Shown piece by piece: positions 1-5,591 of a stretch of DNA of 10,035 bases. The stretch is from Anaerolineae bacterium. GTDB lineage: Bacteria > Chloroflexota > Anaerolineae > UBA4142. Every line of letters starts with the position of its first letter. Positions within the stretch are counted from its first letter, which is position 1. The translations under genes and the position numbers were made by a program. The stretch spans positions 1-10,035 of the forward strand of contig DAIDTM010000415.1 in NCBI GenBank assembly GCA_027457205.1, written 5' to 3'. Under the pieces are notes generated by a model that made no database searches, had not been told where the DNA came from, and saw only the letters and a program-made list of their open reading frames with translations.

Positions 1-197
1 GTTTGAACCGACTCTTTCGGCAGGATGATGCGCGGCGGTGCCGCGGTGGGTTTGGGAAAGATCGGCGCAATCGAAATGAACAATGCGCCGCAACCACAAA
101 GAAGCACGAGCAGGATGATCCAAAACCAAAACGCGGTGACAGCCAGGGTGGGCAAATGCTCTTGGCGACGTTTCGCTTTCACATTTTTAGACACCAT
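1..197 (-). CDS. Partial single-pass membrane protein, unknown function, runs off left edge
   Basis: This is the 5' part of a leftward gene whose 3' end lies outside the window; the reading frame is open from the ATG at 197 to the edge (65 codons). The visible protein has a basic N-terminus (KNVKAKRRQEH), one strongly hydrophobic segment at about residues 18-43 (AVTAFWFWIILLVLLCGCG onward), and then a proline-rich part (IFPKPTAAPPR). This fits an N-in signal anchor, or a lipoprotein-like signal with cysteines in LLCGCG. Start choice is uncertain: an in-frame ATG also lies at 206, and a GTG directly follows the ATG at 197. Upstream sequence is purine-rich (AGAAAGAGA), a weak ribosome site. The start overlaps the end of the preceding small ORF by 11 bases, as in coupled genes. 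I do not recognise the family. Confidence 0.45.
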   Translation of the reverse strand, partial: MVSKNVKAKRRQEHLPTLAVTAFWFWIILLVLLCGCGALFISIAPIFPKPTAAPPRIILPKESVQ

Positions 198-396
198 TCC
201 GATCATTCTCTTTCTGCCGCTTCTCCAAAGGCAGCCGGAGGATCTCTCCGCACGAAGACCTGTAACGCCACACGGAATTGGGTATGGCAGGGCTAGACGA
301 GAGTGCGCTGAAAAGGGACATCGCAATGATGGATGTAGGCGCGGACGCGCAGGCGGAGAGGAGAAGCAGAAGCAGGATAACCGAGCGGCGAACCAT
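187..396 (-). CDS. Small putative lipoprotein, 69 aa
   Basis: A leftward 69-residue ORF begins with MVRR, then a run of leucines, then a lipobox-like LSAC with the cysteine at residue 16, a good match to a signal peptidase II signal. The rest (about 53 residues) has no recognisable motif and ends in a charged tail (EKRQKEND). A modest ribosome site (AGGCGG) lies very close to the ATG. A candidate promoter lies about 75 bases upstream, and the stop overlaps the start of the next membrane protein. The signal peptide is the only functional evidence, and leucine-rich stretches arise by chance in GC-rich DNA, so the gene could be spurious or a truncated remnant. The opposite strand here also has open frames but with no domain-like content. 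Confidence 0.4.
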   Translation of the reverse strand: MVRRSVILLLLLLSACASAPTSIIAMSLFSALSSSPAIPNSVWRYRSSCGEILRLPLEKRQKENDRNGV

Positions 397-437
397 AGCC
401 GCCTAACTCGAACAAGCCGAAACCAAACGGGCTTAAC

Positions 438-492
438 CGCAACGAGCGCAAGGATCGCAAAGGTTTAGGATTTTATCTTTGCGTCCTTTACG
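438..492. repeat. Inverted pair of 9-bp tandem units downstream of rmlB
   Basis: Left arm, plus strand: three contiguous 9-mers CGCAACGAG, CGCAAGGAT, CGCAAAGGT (438-464). Right arm, minus strand: CGTAAAGGA (484-492) and CGCAAAGAT (475-483). The arms face each other across a 10-base spacer. CGCAAAG/CTTTGCG can form a short stem in the transcript leaving rmlB. There is no U-run, so this is not a classical intrinsic terminator. The array lies in the 142-base gap between the rmlB stop (539) and the small lipoprotein-like ORF; the rest of that gap shows only the candidate promoter. Confidence 0.75.
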
Positions 493-498
493 GTTCAA
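470..498 (-). promoter_or_regulatory. Candidate sigma70-type promoter inside the 9-bp repeat palindrome
   Basis: On the minus strand TTGAAC (493-498) is followed after exactly 17 bases by TAAAAT (470-475). Transcription would start near 463 and lead into the small lipoprotein-like ORF at 396. The -35 matches consensus at 4 of 6 positions and the -10 at 5 of 6. The spacer lies within the right arm of the inverted 9-bp array, so the match may partly be a by-product of repeat sequence. Confidence 0.35.
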
Positions 499-538
499 TG
501 TTTTTGCCTTTTGTACAACGATTTTACTGGACAGCGTA

Positions 539-1546
539 CTACTTCCTTTCCGCGTACTGCTTTCGGTAATACTCCACATACTCGCCGCTCTTCAACTTGC
601 GCCACCACCATTCGTTGTCCACGTACCATTGGACGGTCTGCTCCAGCGCTTGTTCGAATGTGTGCCCCGGCTCCCAGCCGAGCACGCGCAGTTTGTTGAC
701 ATCGAGCGAATAGCGGCGGTCGTGCCCGGGACGGTCGGCGACGTACTGAATGAGCGATTCCGGCTTGCCCAGCATTTGCAACACCATCCGCGCCATATCG
801 ATGTTGTAAATCTCGCGTCCGGTGCCGACGTTGTACGCTTCGCCGACCTTGCCCTTGTGCAAGACCAGGTCGATGCCTTCACAGTGATCCAGCACGAACT
901 GGTAATCGCGCTGCTGCCTGCCGTCGCCGTAGAGCGGCAACGGCAAATTATCGATGGCGTTCGTGACGAAAAGCGGCACGACCTTTTCCGGATACTGGTA
1001 CGGTCCGATGTTGTTCGCGCCGCGCGTGATCGTCGCTTGCACCTGGTGCGTCACGACGTACGAATGGATCAGCAGGTCCGCGCTGGCTTTGCTCGCCGCG
1101 TACGGGCTGCGCGGCAGCAACGCGTCGGTCTCTTTCGACGAACCTTCTTCGACCCAGCCGTAGACCTCGTCCGTGCCGACCTGGTGATAGCGCAGTCCGA
1201 ATTTCTTCGCGGCTTCCAGCAGCACGTACGTGCCATAGACATCCGTCCGGATGAACGCGTCCGCATCCATGATCGACCGATCGACGTGCGTCTCCGCCGC
1301 GAGGTTGATAATCGTATCGATCGCGTGCTCGCGCACGGCGCGCTCAACTGCCGCCGCGTCGCAAATGTCGCCATGGACGAACGCATAGCGCGGGTTCTTC
1401 GCGATATCGCGCAGATTGTCCAGGTTGCCGGCGTACGTCAGTTTATCGTAGACGACAATGGTATAGTCAGGGTGTTGCGTGAGTAGAAAGCGCGCAAGGT
1501 TCGAACCGATGAACCCCGCGCCGCCGGTCACCAGAATATTCTGCAC
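539..1546 (-). CDS. rmlB: dTDP-glucose 4,6-dehydratase
   Basis: Converts dTDP-glucose to dTDP-4-keto-6-deoxyglucose in the cytoplasm, the second step toward dTDP-L-rhamnose and other deoxysugars. The 335-residue protein is normal length for this extended short-chain dehydrogenase family. Visible motifs are the NAD-binding GGAGFIGSN at residues 8-16, the catalytic TDE triad at T125-D126-E127, and YAASK with Y149 and K153. HVDRSI at 88-93 and the C-terminal YRRQY-like end also fit RmlB. The ATG at 1546 has a strong ribosome site (GAGGAG, 6 bases upstream). It lies 11 bases after the small gene at 1558-1803 and is probably the last gene of the leftward polysaccharide operon. No rmlC or rmlD is in the window, so the final sugar (rhamnose or another deoxyhexose) cannot be told. 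A long plus-strand frame over the same region is an antisense shadow. Confidence 0.96.
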   Translation of the reverse strand: MQNILVTGGAGFIGSNLARFLLTQHPDYTIVVYDKLTYAGNLDNLRDIAKNPRYAFVHGDICDAAAVERAVREHAIDTIINLAAETHVDRSIMDADAFIRTDVYGTYVLLEAAKKFGLRYHQVGTDEVYGWVEEGSSKETDALLPRSPYAASKASADLLIHSYVVTHQVQATITRGANNIGPYQYPEKVVPLFVTNAIDNLPLPLYGDGRQQRDYQFVLDHCEGIDLVLHKGKVGEAYNVGTGREIYNIDMARMVLQMLGKPESLIQYVADRPGHDRRYSLDVNKLRVLGWEPGHTFEQALEQTVQWYVDNEWWWRKLKSGEYVEYYRKQYAERK

Positions 1547-1557
1547 GTGTTCTCCTC

Positions 1558-1803
1558 TTATACGCGTTTGCCGCGCTGCGCGTACGCGTCGAACAAGAGA
1601 TCCTTGATGTCGTCGCGCGAAAGTTGATAGGTCTCGCGTTCGCCGGCGTGTTCGCCCTGCGTCACCAGCCCTTGCAGGATCAGTCCGTCGTCCGTCTCCA
1701 GAATGCGAATTTCTGAGAGATGTGCGCGTTCGATGTACGAGCCAACCACGCGCAGGGTTTGCGAGTACCGCAGATTGATCCCTTCGGGATCTTCGTGAAA
1801 CAT
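1558..1803 (-). CDS. Small protein of unknown function, 81 aa, paralog of its upstream neighbour
   Basis: I do not recognise the family. The start chosen is the ATG at 1803: AAGGAG sits 8 bases upstream and the previous gene's TGA ends one base before, a typical coupled arrangement. An earlier in-frame ATG (1926) would overlap the neighbour across most of its length and lacks support. No signal peptide or membrane segment is seen. Residues 12-47 align with residues 7-42 of the 1805-2020 product: 12 identities in 36, including YIE, S, E, DG, I, G and V, without gaps, and the hydrophobic pattern continues after. The predicted layout is an amphipathic helix (SQTLRVVGSYIER), two beta strands joined by a DDG turn, and a C-terminal acidic/basic helix (SRDDIKDLLFDAYAQRGKR). 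It sits in the rmlA-rmlB operon, so a link to polysaccharide synthesis is likely but inferred. Confidence 0.8.
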   Translation of the reverse strand: MFHEDPEGINLRYSQTLRVVGSYIERAHLSEIRILETDDGLILQGLVTQGEHAGERETYQLSRDDIKDLLFDAYAQRGKRV

Positions 1804-1804
1804 C

Positions 1805-2020
1805 TCAACGCTCCTTGATCGACCGTTGCAGCTCAGCAAACGAGAGTATCTTGGTCTGGACCGATCGTCCAGTTGCCTCGCTGCTTTCATAAAACACCGA
1901 GCCGGTGATGATGACGCCGTCTTCAAACTCCATCACGCACACGTTGCTCATTTTGTGTTTTTCGATGTATTTTCCTATCGCAGTGAACATTTCAGGATAG
2001 GCAATGGATGGCTTGCTCAT
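1805..2020 (-). CDS. Small protein of unknown function, 71 aa, paralog of its downstream neighbour
   Basis: The ATG at 2020 has a clear GGAGG ribosome site 6 bases upstream. The gene lies 26 bases after the rmlA stop and 1 base before the next small gene. The protein (MSKPSIAYPEMFTAIGKYIE at the start) is soluble by sequence, with a short helix-like N-terminal part, a strand-turn-strand core around EFEDGVIITG (residues 31-40), and a C-terminal charged helix (FAELQRSIKER). It aligns gaplessly over 36 residues with the following gene product, so the two look like an old tandem duplication kept together, possibly forming a heteromer. No catalytic motif or known domain is visible. Confidence 0.8.
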   Translation of the reverse strand: MSKPSIAYPEMFTAIGKYIEKHKMSNVCVMEFEDGVIITGSVFYESSEATGRSVQTKILSFAELQRSIKER

Positions 2021-2046
2021 GGCGTCCTCCGATCTTTTCTAACGCG

Positions 2047-3111
2047 CTAGAGACCCACCTTGCTGAAATCTCCGATCATCATTCGCAGAGTCTTGGTGTG
2101 TCCGTCTGCGCGTCCCACTTGAACATTCCGCCCGATCAAACTATCCGCCACGCGCGCCGGCGCGTCGACGATCTGACTGCTCTCCAACACGACGCTGTGT
2201 TCGATCTCGCAATTCCGAACGATGCAGTCGTGATGGATCGACGTGTACGGACCGACGAACGCGTTCTCGATCCGCGTCCGTTCGCCGATAATCGCTGGAC
2301 CGCGGATCGTGCTGTTGACGACGACCGCACCTTTTTGCAAAACGACGCGCCCTTCGATTCGCGACGCGGCGTCCACTTGTCCCTCGTTCTTGCTGTCCAG
2401 AACGTCCAGTACCAGTCGATTTGCTTCGAGAATATCCGACATCTTGCCGGTGTCGATCCACCAACCTTCCAGCAGGTGCGCGCGCACGTTGAATTTGTGA
2501 TCGATCAAGTACTGGATCGTGTCGGTGATCTCCAGTTCGCCGCGCGCAGAGGGCTGGATCGCGTTGACCGCCTCGAAAACGTTCGAATCGAACATGTAAA
2601 TGCCGATGACCGCGTACGGCGAGACGAATTGCTTGGGCTTTTCGATGACTTGGGTAACGCGGCGGTCGCCGTCCAGCACCGCGACGCCCATCGCGCCCGG
2701 ATCGCTCATCCGGTACAAAATGATCTGCGCGTTCATCGTCTGGTCGCGAAATGCCGCCACCTGCGGCGCGATGCCGTCGCGAATGAAATTGTCGCCGAGG
2801 AAGAGGACGAATTTGTCGCCGCCGATAAAATCGCGCGCGATTTTGATGCCGTGCGCGATGCCGCGCGGCGCGTCCTGCTCGATGTAGCTGACGCGCGCGC
2901 CAAAACGCGCGCCGTCGCCGACCGCAGCGCGCACCTGCTCGCCGGTGTCACCGACGACGATGCCGATCTCCCGGATGCCGGCTTCGACAAGATCTTCAAT
3001 CGCGTAGAACAGCACGGGCTTGTTGGCGACGGGTACGAGTTGCTTTGCGCCGGTGTACGTGAATGGGCGCAGTCGTGTGCCTTTTCCCCCGCTGAGAATG
3101 AGACCCTTCAT
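2047..3111 (-). CDS. rmlA: Glucose-1-phosphate thymidylyltransferase, long form
   Basis: Makes dTDP-glucose from glucose-1-phosphate and dTTP, feeding RmlB in the same operon. From the ATG at 3111 the protein is 354 residues, matching the long RmlA/StrD-like form with an added left-handed beta-helix. The nucleotidyltransferase signature GGKGTRLRP is at 8-16, KQLVPVANKP at 23-32, LGDN (metal-binding Asp) at 105-108, EKP at 157-159, GELEITD at 191-197 and WWIDTGK at 217-223. From about 245 to 340 come hexapeptide-like turns (RIEGRVVLQKGAVVVNSTIRG and onward). I prefer 3111 over ATGs at 3120 and 3177: the conserved family N-terminus is MKGLILSGG, and AGGA lies 8 bases upstream. Residues read upstream of 3111 come from the octamer-repeat spacer and look non-coding. 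The long form may be a nucleotidyltransferase for a different sugar, so exact sugar specificity is less sure than the family. Confidence 0.93.
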   Translation of the reverse strand: MKGLILSGGKGTRLRPFTYTGAKQLVPVANKPVLFYAIEDLVEAGIREIGIVVGDTGEQVRAAVGDGARFGARVSYIEQDAPRGIAHGIKIARDFIGGDKFVLFLGDNFIRDGIAPQVAAFRDQTMNAQIILYRMSDPGAMGVAVLDGDRRVTQVIEKPKQFVSPYAVIGIYMFDSNVFEAVNAIQPSARGELEITDTIQYLIDHKFNVRAHLLEGWWIDTGKMSDILEANRLVLDVLDSKNEGQVDAASRIEGRVVLQKGAVVVNSTIRGPAIIGERTRIENAFVGPYTSIHHDCIVRNCEIEHSVVLESSQIVDAPARVADSLIGRNVQVGRADGHTKTLRMMIGDFSKVGL

Positions 3112-3131
3112 CCTCACCATCCTTTTGGGAC

Positions 3132-3202
3132 GGTAGTCAGGTGGTTGGGCAGCTGGGTGGTTGGAAGAGCCAACCACCTGCCCGCCAAACGACCCAACAA
3201 CC
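3132..3202. repeat. Inverted pair of octamer tandem arrays between the BY-kinase gene and rmlA
   Basis: Left arm, plus strand: GGTAGTCA, GGTGGTTG, GGCAGCTG, GGTGGTTG (3132-3163). Right arm, minus strand: GGTTGTTG (3195-3202), GGTCGTTT (3187-3194), GGCGGGCA (3179-3186), GGTGGTTG (3171-3178). Units are contiguous and all start with GG. The centre is a perfect 9-bp stem (3156-3164 with 3170-3178) around a 5-base loop. The outer right unit shares one base with the kinase TAG stop. It nearly fills the 90-base gap. No U-run follows, so the RNA hairpin would not act as a standard terminator. Confidence 0.85.
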
Positions 3203-3888
3203 TATTTTTGCTCCTCGCTGGAATAGTACTGGTACAGACTGGCTTCGCCCTTGACGTTGTTCAATACCGTGCCGATGAGGTGCGCGTTTACTTTTTCTAA
3301 CAACGCCTTGGCTTTTTTCGCGTGATCGCGCTTGGTCTTGCCCGCGCTGATGACCAGCAGCGCGGCGTCGACTTTGGACGCCAGCACCGCCGCGTCTGTC
3401 ACCGCGATCACCGGCGGCGCATCGAACAAGACGACGTCTGCCAGCTGCTGCAACGCGGCAATCACCTCGCTCATTCGCCGCGACGCGAGCAGTTCCGACG
3501 GATTCGGCGGAATCGTGCCGCTGGTGAGCAGGCGCAGGTTGGCGACGCTCGTGTCTTGCAGCGGCGGCTTGGTCATCAACGTGTCGTCGCGCATCATATC
3601 GGTAAAGCCAGGCGCGCCGCGCGCGTTGAAAATCTGATTCAGCGATGGACGGCGCAGGTCGCAGTCGACCAGAATCACTTTTTTGCCGGCTTGCGCGATC
3701 GCCACCGCCAGATTCGCCAGCGTGGTCGATTTGCCTTCTTCTGGCGCGGCGGAGGTCACGACCATCGAGCGGATCGGTTTATCGAGACTCGAAAACTCCA
3801 GATTCGTCCGGAGCGTGCGGTACGCTTCGCTGATCGGCGAGCGCGGGTTGGATACAGTAATCAAGGTGGATGGGCGGTCGTCAGGCAT
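3202..3888 (-). CDS. CpsD/CapB-type tyrosine kinase (BY-kinase) for polysaccharide export
   Basis: Cytoplasmic P-loop kinase of the bacterial tyrosine kinase family, which autophosphorylates and works with Wzz proteins to set polymer length and export. The protein is 228 residues, the usual size of the stand-alone cytoplasmic kind. Visible are the activating EAYRTLRTN motif (21-29), Walker A SAAPEEGKSTT (46-56, K53), Walker A' VILVDCDLRRP (71-81, D75 and D77) and Walker B VVLFDAPP (152-159, D156). The C-terminal tyrosine cluster is short: only Y219, Y221 and Y222 in LYQYYSSEEQK, fewer than in many relatives. The ATG at 3888 has GGAG 7 bases upstream, and the gene follows the 3916-4662 Wzz gene by 27 bases. 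That order (Wzz adaptor, then kinase) is the common two-component layout of this system. CpsD, CapB or EpsB-type names are possible; no single symbol is justified. Confidence 0.93.
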   Translation of the reverse strand: MPDDRPSTLITVSNPRSPISEAYRTLRTNLEFSSLDKPIRSMVVTSAAPEEGKSTTLANLAVAIAQAGKKVILVDCDLRRPSLNQIFNARGAPGFTDMMRDDTLMTKPPLQDTSVANLRLLTSGTIPPNPSELLASRRMSEVIAALQQLADVVLFDAPPVIAVTDAAVLASKVDAALLVISAGKTKRDHAKKAKALLEKVNAHLIGTVLNNVKGEASLYQYYSSEEQK

Positions 3889-3915
3889 GAATTGCTCCAG
3901 TCATCAATAATCTCA

Positions 3916-4662
3916 TCAGATCGGCTGACCGCAATGCGGGCAGACCGTGGGCTTGGCGTGGGACGGGCGTACGGCGCGCGCGGTTCGCGCCTCGGATTCT
4001 TTTTCGCCGATGGTGGGAATCGAGCCGAGCACGGTCACGCCGATGTAACGCTCCACATCTTCGGTGGTGCGAACAATGTCCGACTCGAGCCATTCAAGGG
4101 CAAAGACGATGATGACGCCGATCAGCGCGCCGAGGACGCCGCCAGCCAGCGTGTTGATCGCCGTTTTCGGCGAGAAAATGTCCGGCGAGGAAGCGTTACG
4201 CAGGATGGTGACCAGGATGCGGTCGACCTGATCGACTTGCAGATTGCTCTGGTTGTGCGCCGCGACAAAAGTTTCCGCGAGCGTCTGCGCCATCTTTGCC
4301 GCGACGGCTGGATTCGGATCTCGCGCTTCGATGGTGATGAGCAGCGTCGATTCGTCGGCGTTGAAATTGAGGTGGCTGGTAAACTGGTCTGGCGTAATGT
4401 CCAGCTGGAGTTTGTCGATCACCGGCTGCGTGATGCCGGGGGATTCCATCTGCTGGACGTAGTTCAGTAGCAGATTCTTGATCGCCAGAGTCTGCCCGTA
4501 ATCGGACGGACGCGCCGGTACGGCGCTGAGCGTTACGATGGAACGATAAATGGGCGTTTGCAGTTTGCTAAACCCGTAGGCGCTGCCCGCCCCAATGAGC
4601 GCGATGACGACGATGATCCAGCCGCGCTTGAGCAGCACGCGCGCGTAATCTTGCAGTTGCAT
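3916..4662 (-). CDS. Wzz-type chain-length determinant / kinase adaptor with a CPHCG tail
   Basis: Inner-membrane polysaccharide co-polymerase of 248 residues. The N-terminus MQLQDYARVLLKRGW leads into TM1 (about 14-31). The external domain spans about 32-165 and contains mostly helical sequence. TM2 (about 170-195, TLAGGVLGALIGVIIVFALEWL) is followed by a cytoplasmic tail with IGVTVLGSIPTI, the usual Wzz junction before a kinase domain. Such adaptors activate the separate BY-kinase, encoded just downstream. The tail goes on about 30 residues past the usual end and closes with VCPHCGQPI, a CPxCG knuckle like half of a zinc ribbon. That tail is unusual for the family as far as I know. The ATG at 4662 has AGGAG 8 bases upstream. 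The N-terminus resembles that of the neighbouring Wzz, so the two are paralogs. Confidence 0.9.
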   Translation of the reverse strand: MQLQDYARVLLKRGWIIVVIALIGAGSAYGFSKLQTPIYRSIVTLSAVPARPSDYGQTLAIKNLLLNYVQQMESPGITQPVIDKLQLDITPDQFTSHLNFNADESTLLITIEARDPNPAVAAKMAQTLAETFVAAHNQSNLQVDQVDRILVTILRNASSPDIFSPKTAINTLAGGVLGALIGVIIVFALEWLESDIVRTTEDVERYIGVTVLGSIPTIGEKESEARTARAVRPSHAKPTVCPHCGQPI

Positions 4663-4693
4663 TCTTGTCTCCTAACGTGCGGTTACGCGGAAC

Positions 4694-4702
4694 ATTTTAC
4701 CA
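4694..4702 (-). promoter_or_regulatory. Weak extended -10 candidate upstream of the second Wzz gene
   Basis: The minus strand reads TGGTAAAAT (rc of 4694-4702), an extended -10 element 31 bases before the Wzz start at 4662. There is no convincing -35 at 17 bases. It could give an internal promoter after the repeat-filled gap, but the match could be chance in a locally AT-richer spacer. Confidence 0.2.
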
Positions 4703-4711
4703 CAAAATCCG

Positions 4712-4789
4712 GTAAACACGTAAACCGGTAGACAGGTTCACAAGTGGAAATTGTTTTCCATCCACTTGACTACTTGTTTACCGGTTTAC
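4712..4789. repeat. Inverted pair of octamer tandem arrays between the two Wzz genes
   Basis: Left arm, plus strand: GTAAACAC, GTAAACCG, GTAGACAG, GTTCACAA (4712-4743), then GTGG. Right arm, minus strand: GTAAACCG (4782-4789), GTAAACAA (4774-4781), GTAGTCAA (4766-4773), GTGGATGG (4758-4765). Bases 4721-4747 and 4762-4788 are complementary at 22 of 27 positions around a 14-base loop. The outer right unit contains the TAA stop of the 4786-5472 Wzz gene. Unit sequence differs from the GG-starting octamers at the other gaps, but period and orientation are the same. It occupies most of the 123-base gap. Confidence 0.85.
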
Positions 4790-5472
4790 TTTCCCCGTGG
4801 TATCTCGCCGATAACGCTCAAGCCCAGTTGCTCCGCGTCGCGCGCGTCGCGCACCGAATTGTCGAGATAATCGAGGATGAACGCGAGCGCGATGCCGGCG
4901 AGCAGCGCGATCAACACGCGGATCGGAATATCCAGTTGTTGGCGCAGCGATGCGCCCACCGGGCTTACCGTTGGCGTGTCGATCACCGCCACCATCGCGC
5001 CGGTCGAGCCGAGTTGCGCGAAATATTTGGCGTTGTTGTCGCTAAGGTTTTTGACCGCCGCGTTCGCGATTTGCTGCGCCTGTTCGGCGTTGCCCCACGT
5101 GATCGTCATCGACATCAAGCGGCGTTGATTTTCCACCGCGGCGGAAATGTTGTCTTTGCTGATCGTGACGCCGGTCACGCCCATCTTGGCAAGCTCGGCG
5201 TTCACGTCGTCGGCAAACACATCGCTGTGGACGATTTCCACGAAATCATCGCGGATGTACTCGGATGCCTGGTACGATGTGAGGATGGGATCGTAGCCGG
5301 TCACTTGCGTCGCGGGCGGCGCGTTCACGCCGATCGTAAAGCGCACGCTGGCTTGATACACCGGCGCGGGGTGCGGACGGAAAATCCAGCTGCCTACGCC
5401 GACCACGACAACCAGCGCGGCGATGAGCCAGAGATAGCGCCAGATGACGCGCGCGTAATCTTTCAGTTCCAT
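4786..5472 (-). CDS. Wzz-type chain-length determinant protein
   Basis: Inner-membrane polysaccharide co-polymerase of 228 residues, the first of two consecutive Wzz-like proteins. TM1 is about 12-30 (YLWLIAALVVVVGVGSWIF). The external domain (about 31-180) includes YQASVRFTIGV, typical of the strand after TM1, and ends in the proline-bearing VSPVGASLRQQLDIP. TM2 is about 183-203. The tail ends soon after LGLSVIGEIPRGK, with no kinase domain. The start at 5472 gives the N-terminus MELKDYARVIWRYLW, parallel to MQLQDYARVLLKRGW of the neighbour, and has GGAG 5 bases upstream; upstream in-frame ATGs fall in repeat DNA. Two Wzz paralogs before one kinase suggests a mixed oligomer, or one Wzz for length control and one for kinase activation (inference). 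Confidence 0.9.
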   Translation of the reverse strand: MELKDYARVIWRYLWLIAALVVVVGVGSWIFRPHPAPVYQASVRFTIGVNAPPATQVTGYDPILTSYQASEYIRDDFVEIVHSDVFADDVNAELAKMGVTGVTISKDNISAAVENQRRLMSMTITWGNAEQAQQIANAAVKNLSDNNAKYFAQLGSTGAMVAVIDTPTVSPVGASLRQQLDIPIRVLIALLAGIALAFILDYLDNSVRDARDAEQLGLSVIGEIPRGK

Positions 5473-5483
5473 AAAAACTCCGT

Positions 5484-5591
5484 GGTCGTTAGGTCGTTGG
5501 ATAGTTAGGTCGTTCGGAGTTGGGTGGTTGGGCAAACGTTTGTGAACCGCCGACCGCCCCAACGATCTAACGACCTAACGACCCAGCAACC
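5484..5591. repeat. Inverted pair of octamer tandem arrays at the glycosyltransferase end
   Basis: Left arm, plus strand: GGTCGTTA, GGTCGTTG, GATAGTTA, GGTCGTTC, a 7-base GGAGTTG, then GGTGGTTG (5484-5530). Right arm, minus strand: GGTTGCTG (5584-5591), GGTCGTTA twice (5568-5583), GATCGTTG (5560-5567), GGGCGGTC (5552-5559), GGCGGTTC (5544-5551). The centre holds the palindrome CAAACGTTTG (5533-5542). Three right-arm units lie within the last codons and stop of the glycosyltransferase, so its C-terminal residues (VAGSLGR) are written by repeat DNA. This is the longest of the four arrays. Confidence 0.88.

Noticed and set aside
479..1486. Long plus-strand open frame opposite rmlB
   Set aside because: Arg/Val/Asp-rich sequence with no domain, exactly antisense to a clear RmlB; a GC-bias shadow.
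1804..1926. Longer start for the 81-residue small protein
   Set aside because: It would overlap the neighbouring small gene almost wholly, while the ATG at 1803 has AAGGAG and matches the paralog's length.
3132..3202. Intrinsic terminator after the kinase gene
   Set aside because: The stem is good (9 bp) but no U-run follows, and the next gene has its own ribosome site and operon partner role; an RNA stability or attenuation role cannot be excluded.
2008..4470. Long plus-strand open frames opposite rmlA, the kinase and Wzz genes
   Set aside because: Low-complexity Arg/Ala/Val/Asp composition, no ribosome sites, and they run through repeat spacers; the minus-strand genes have full motif sets.
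3132..5591. CRISPR array or transposon ends
   Set aside because: Units are contiguous 8-mers without spacers, each locus has its own unit, and no transposase, cas gene or target duplication is visible.
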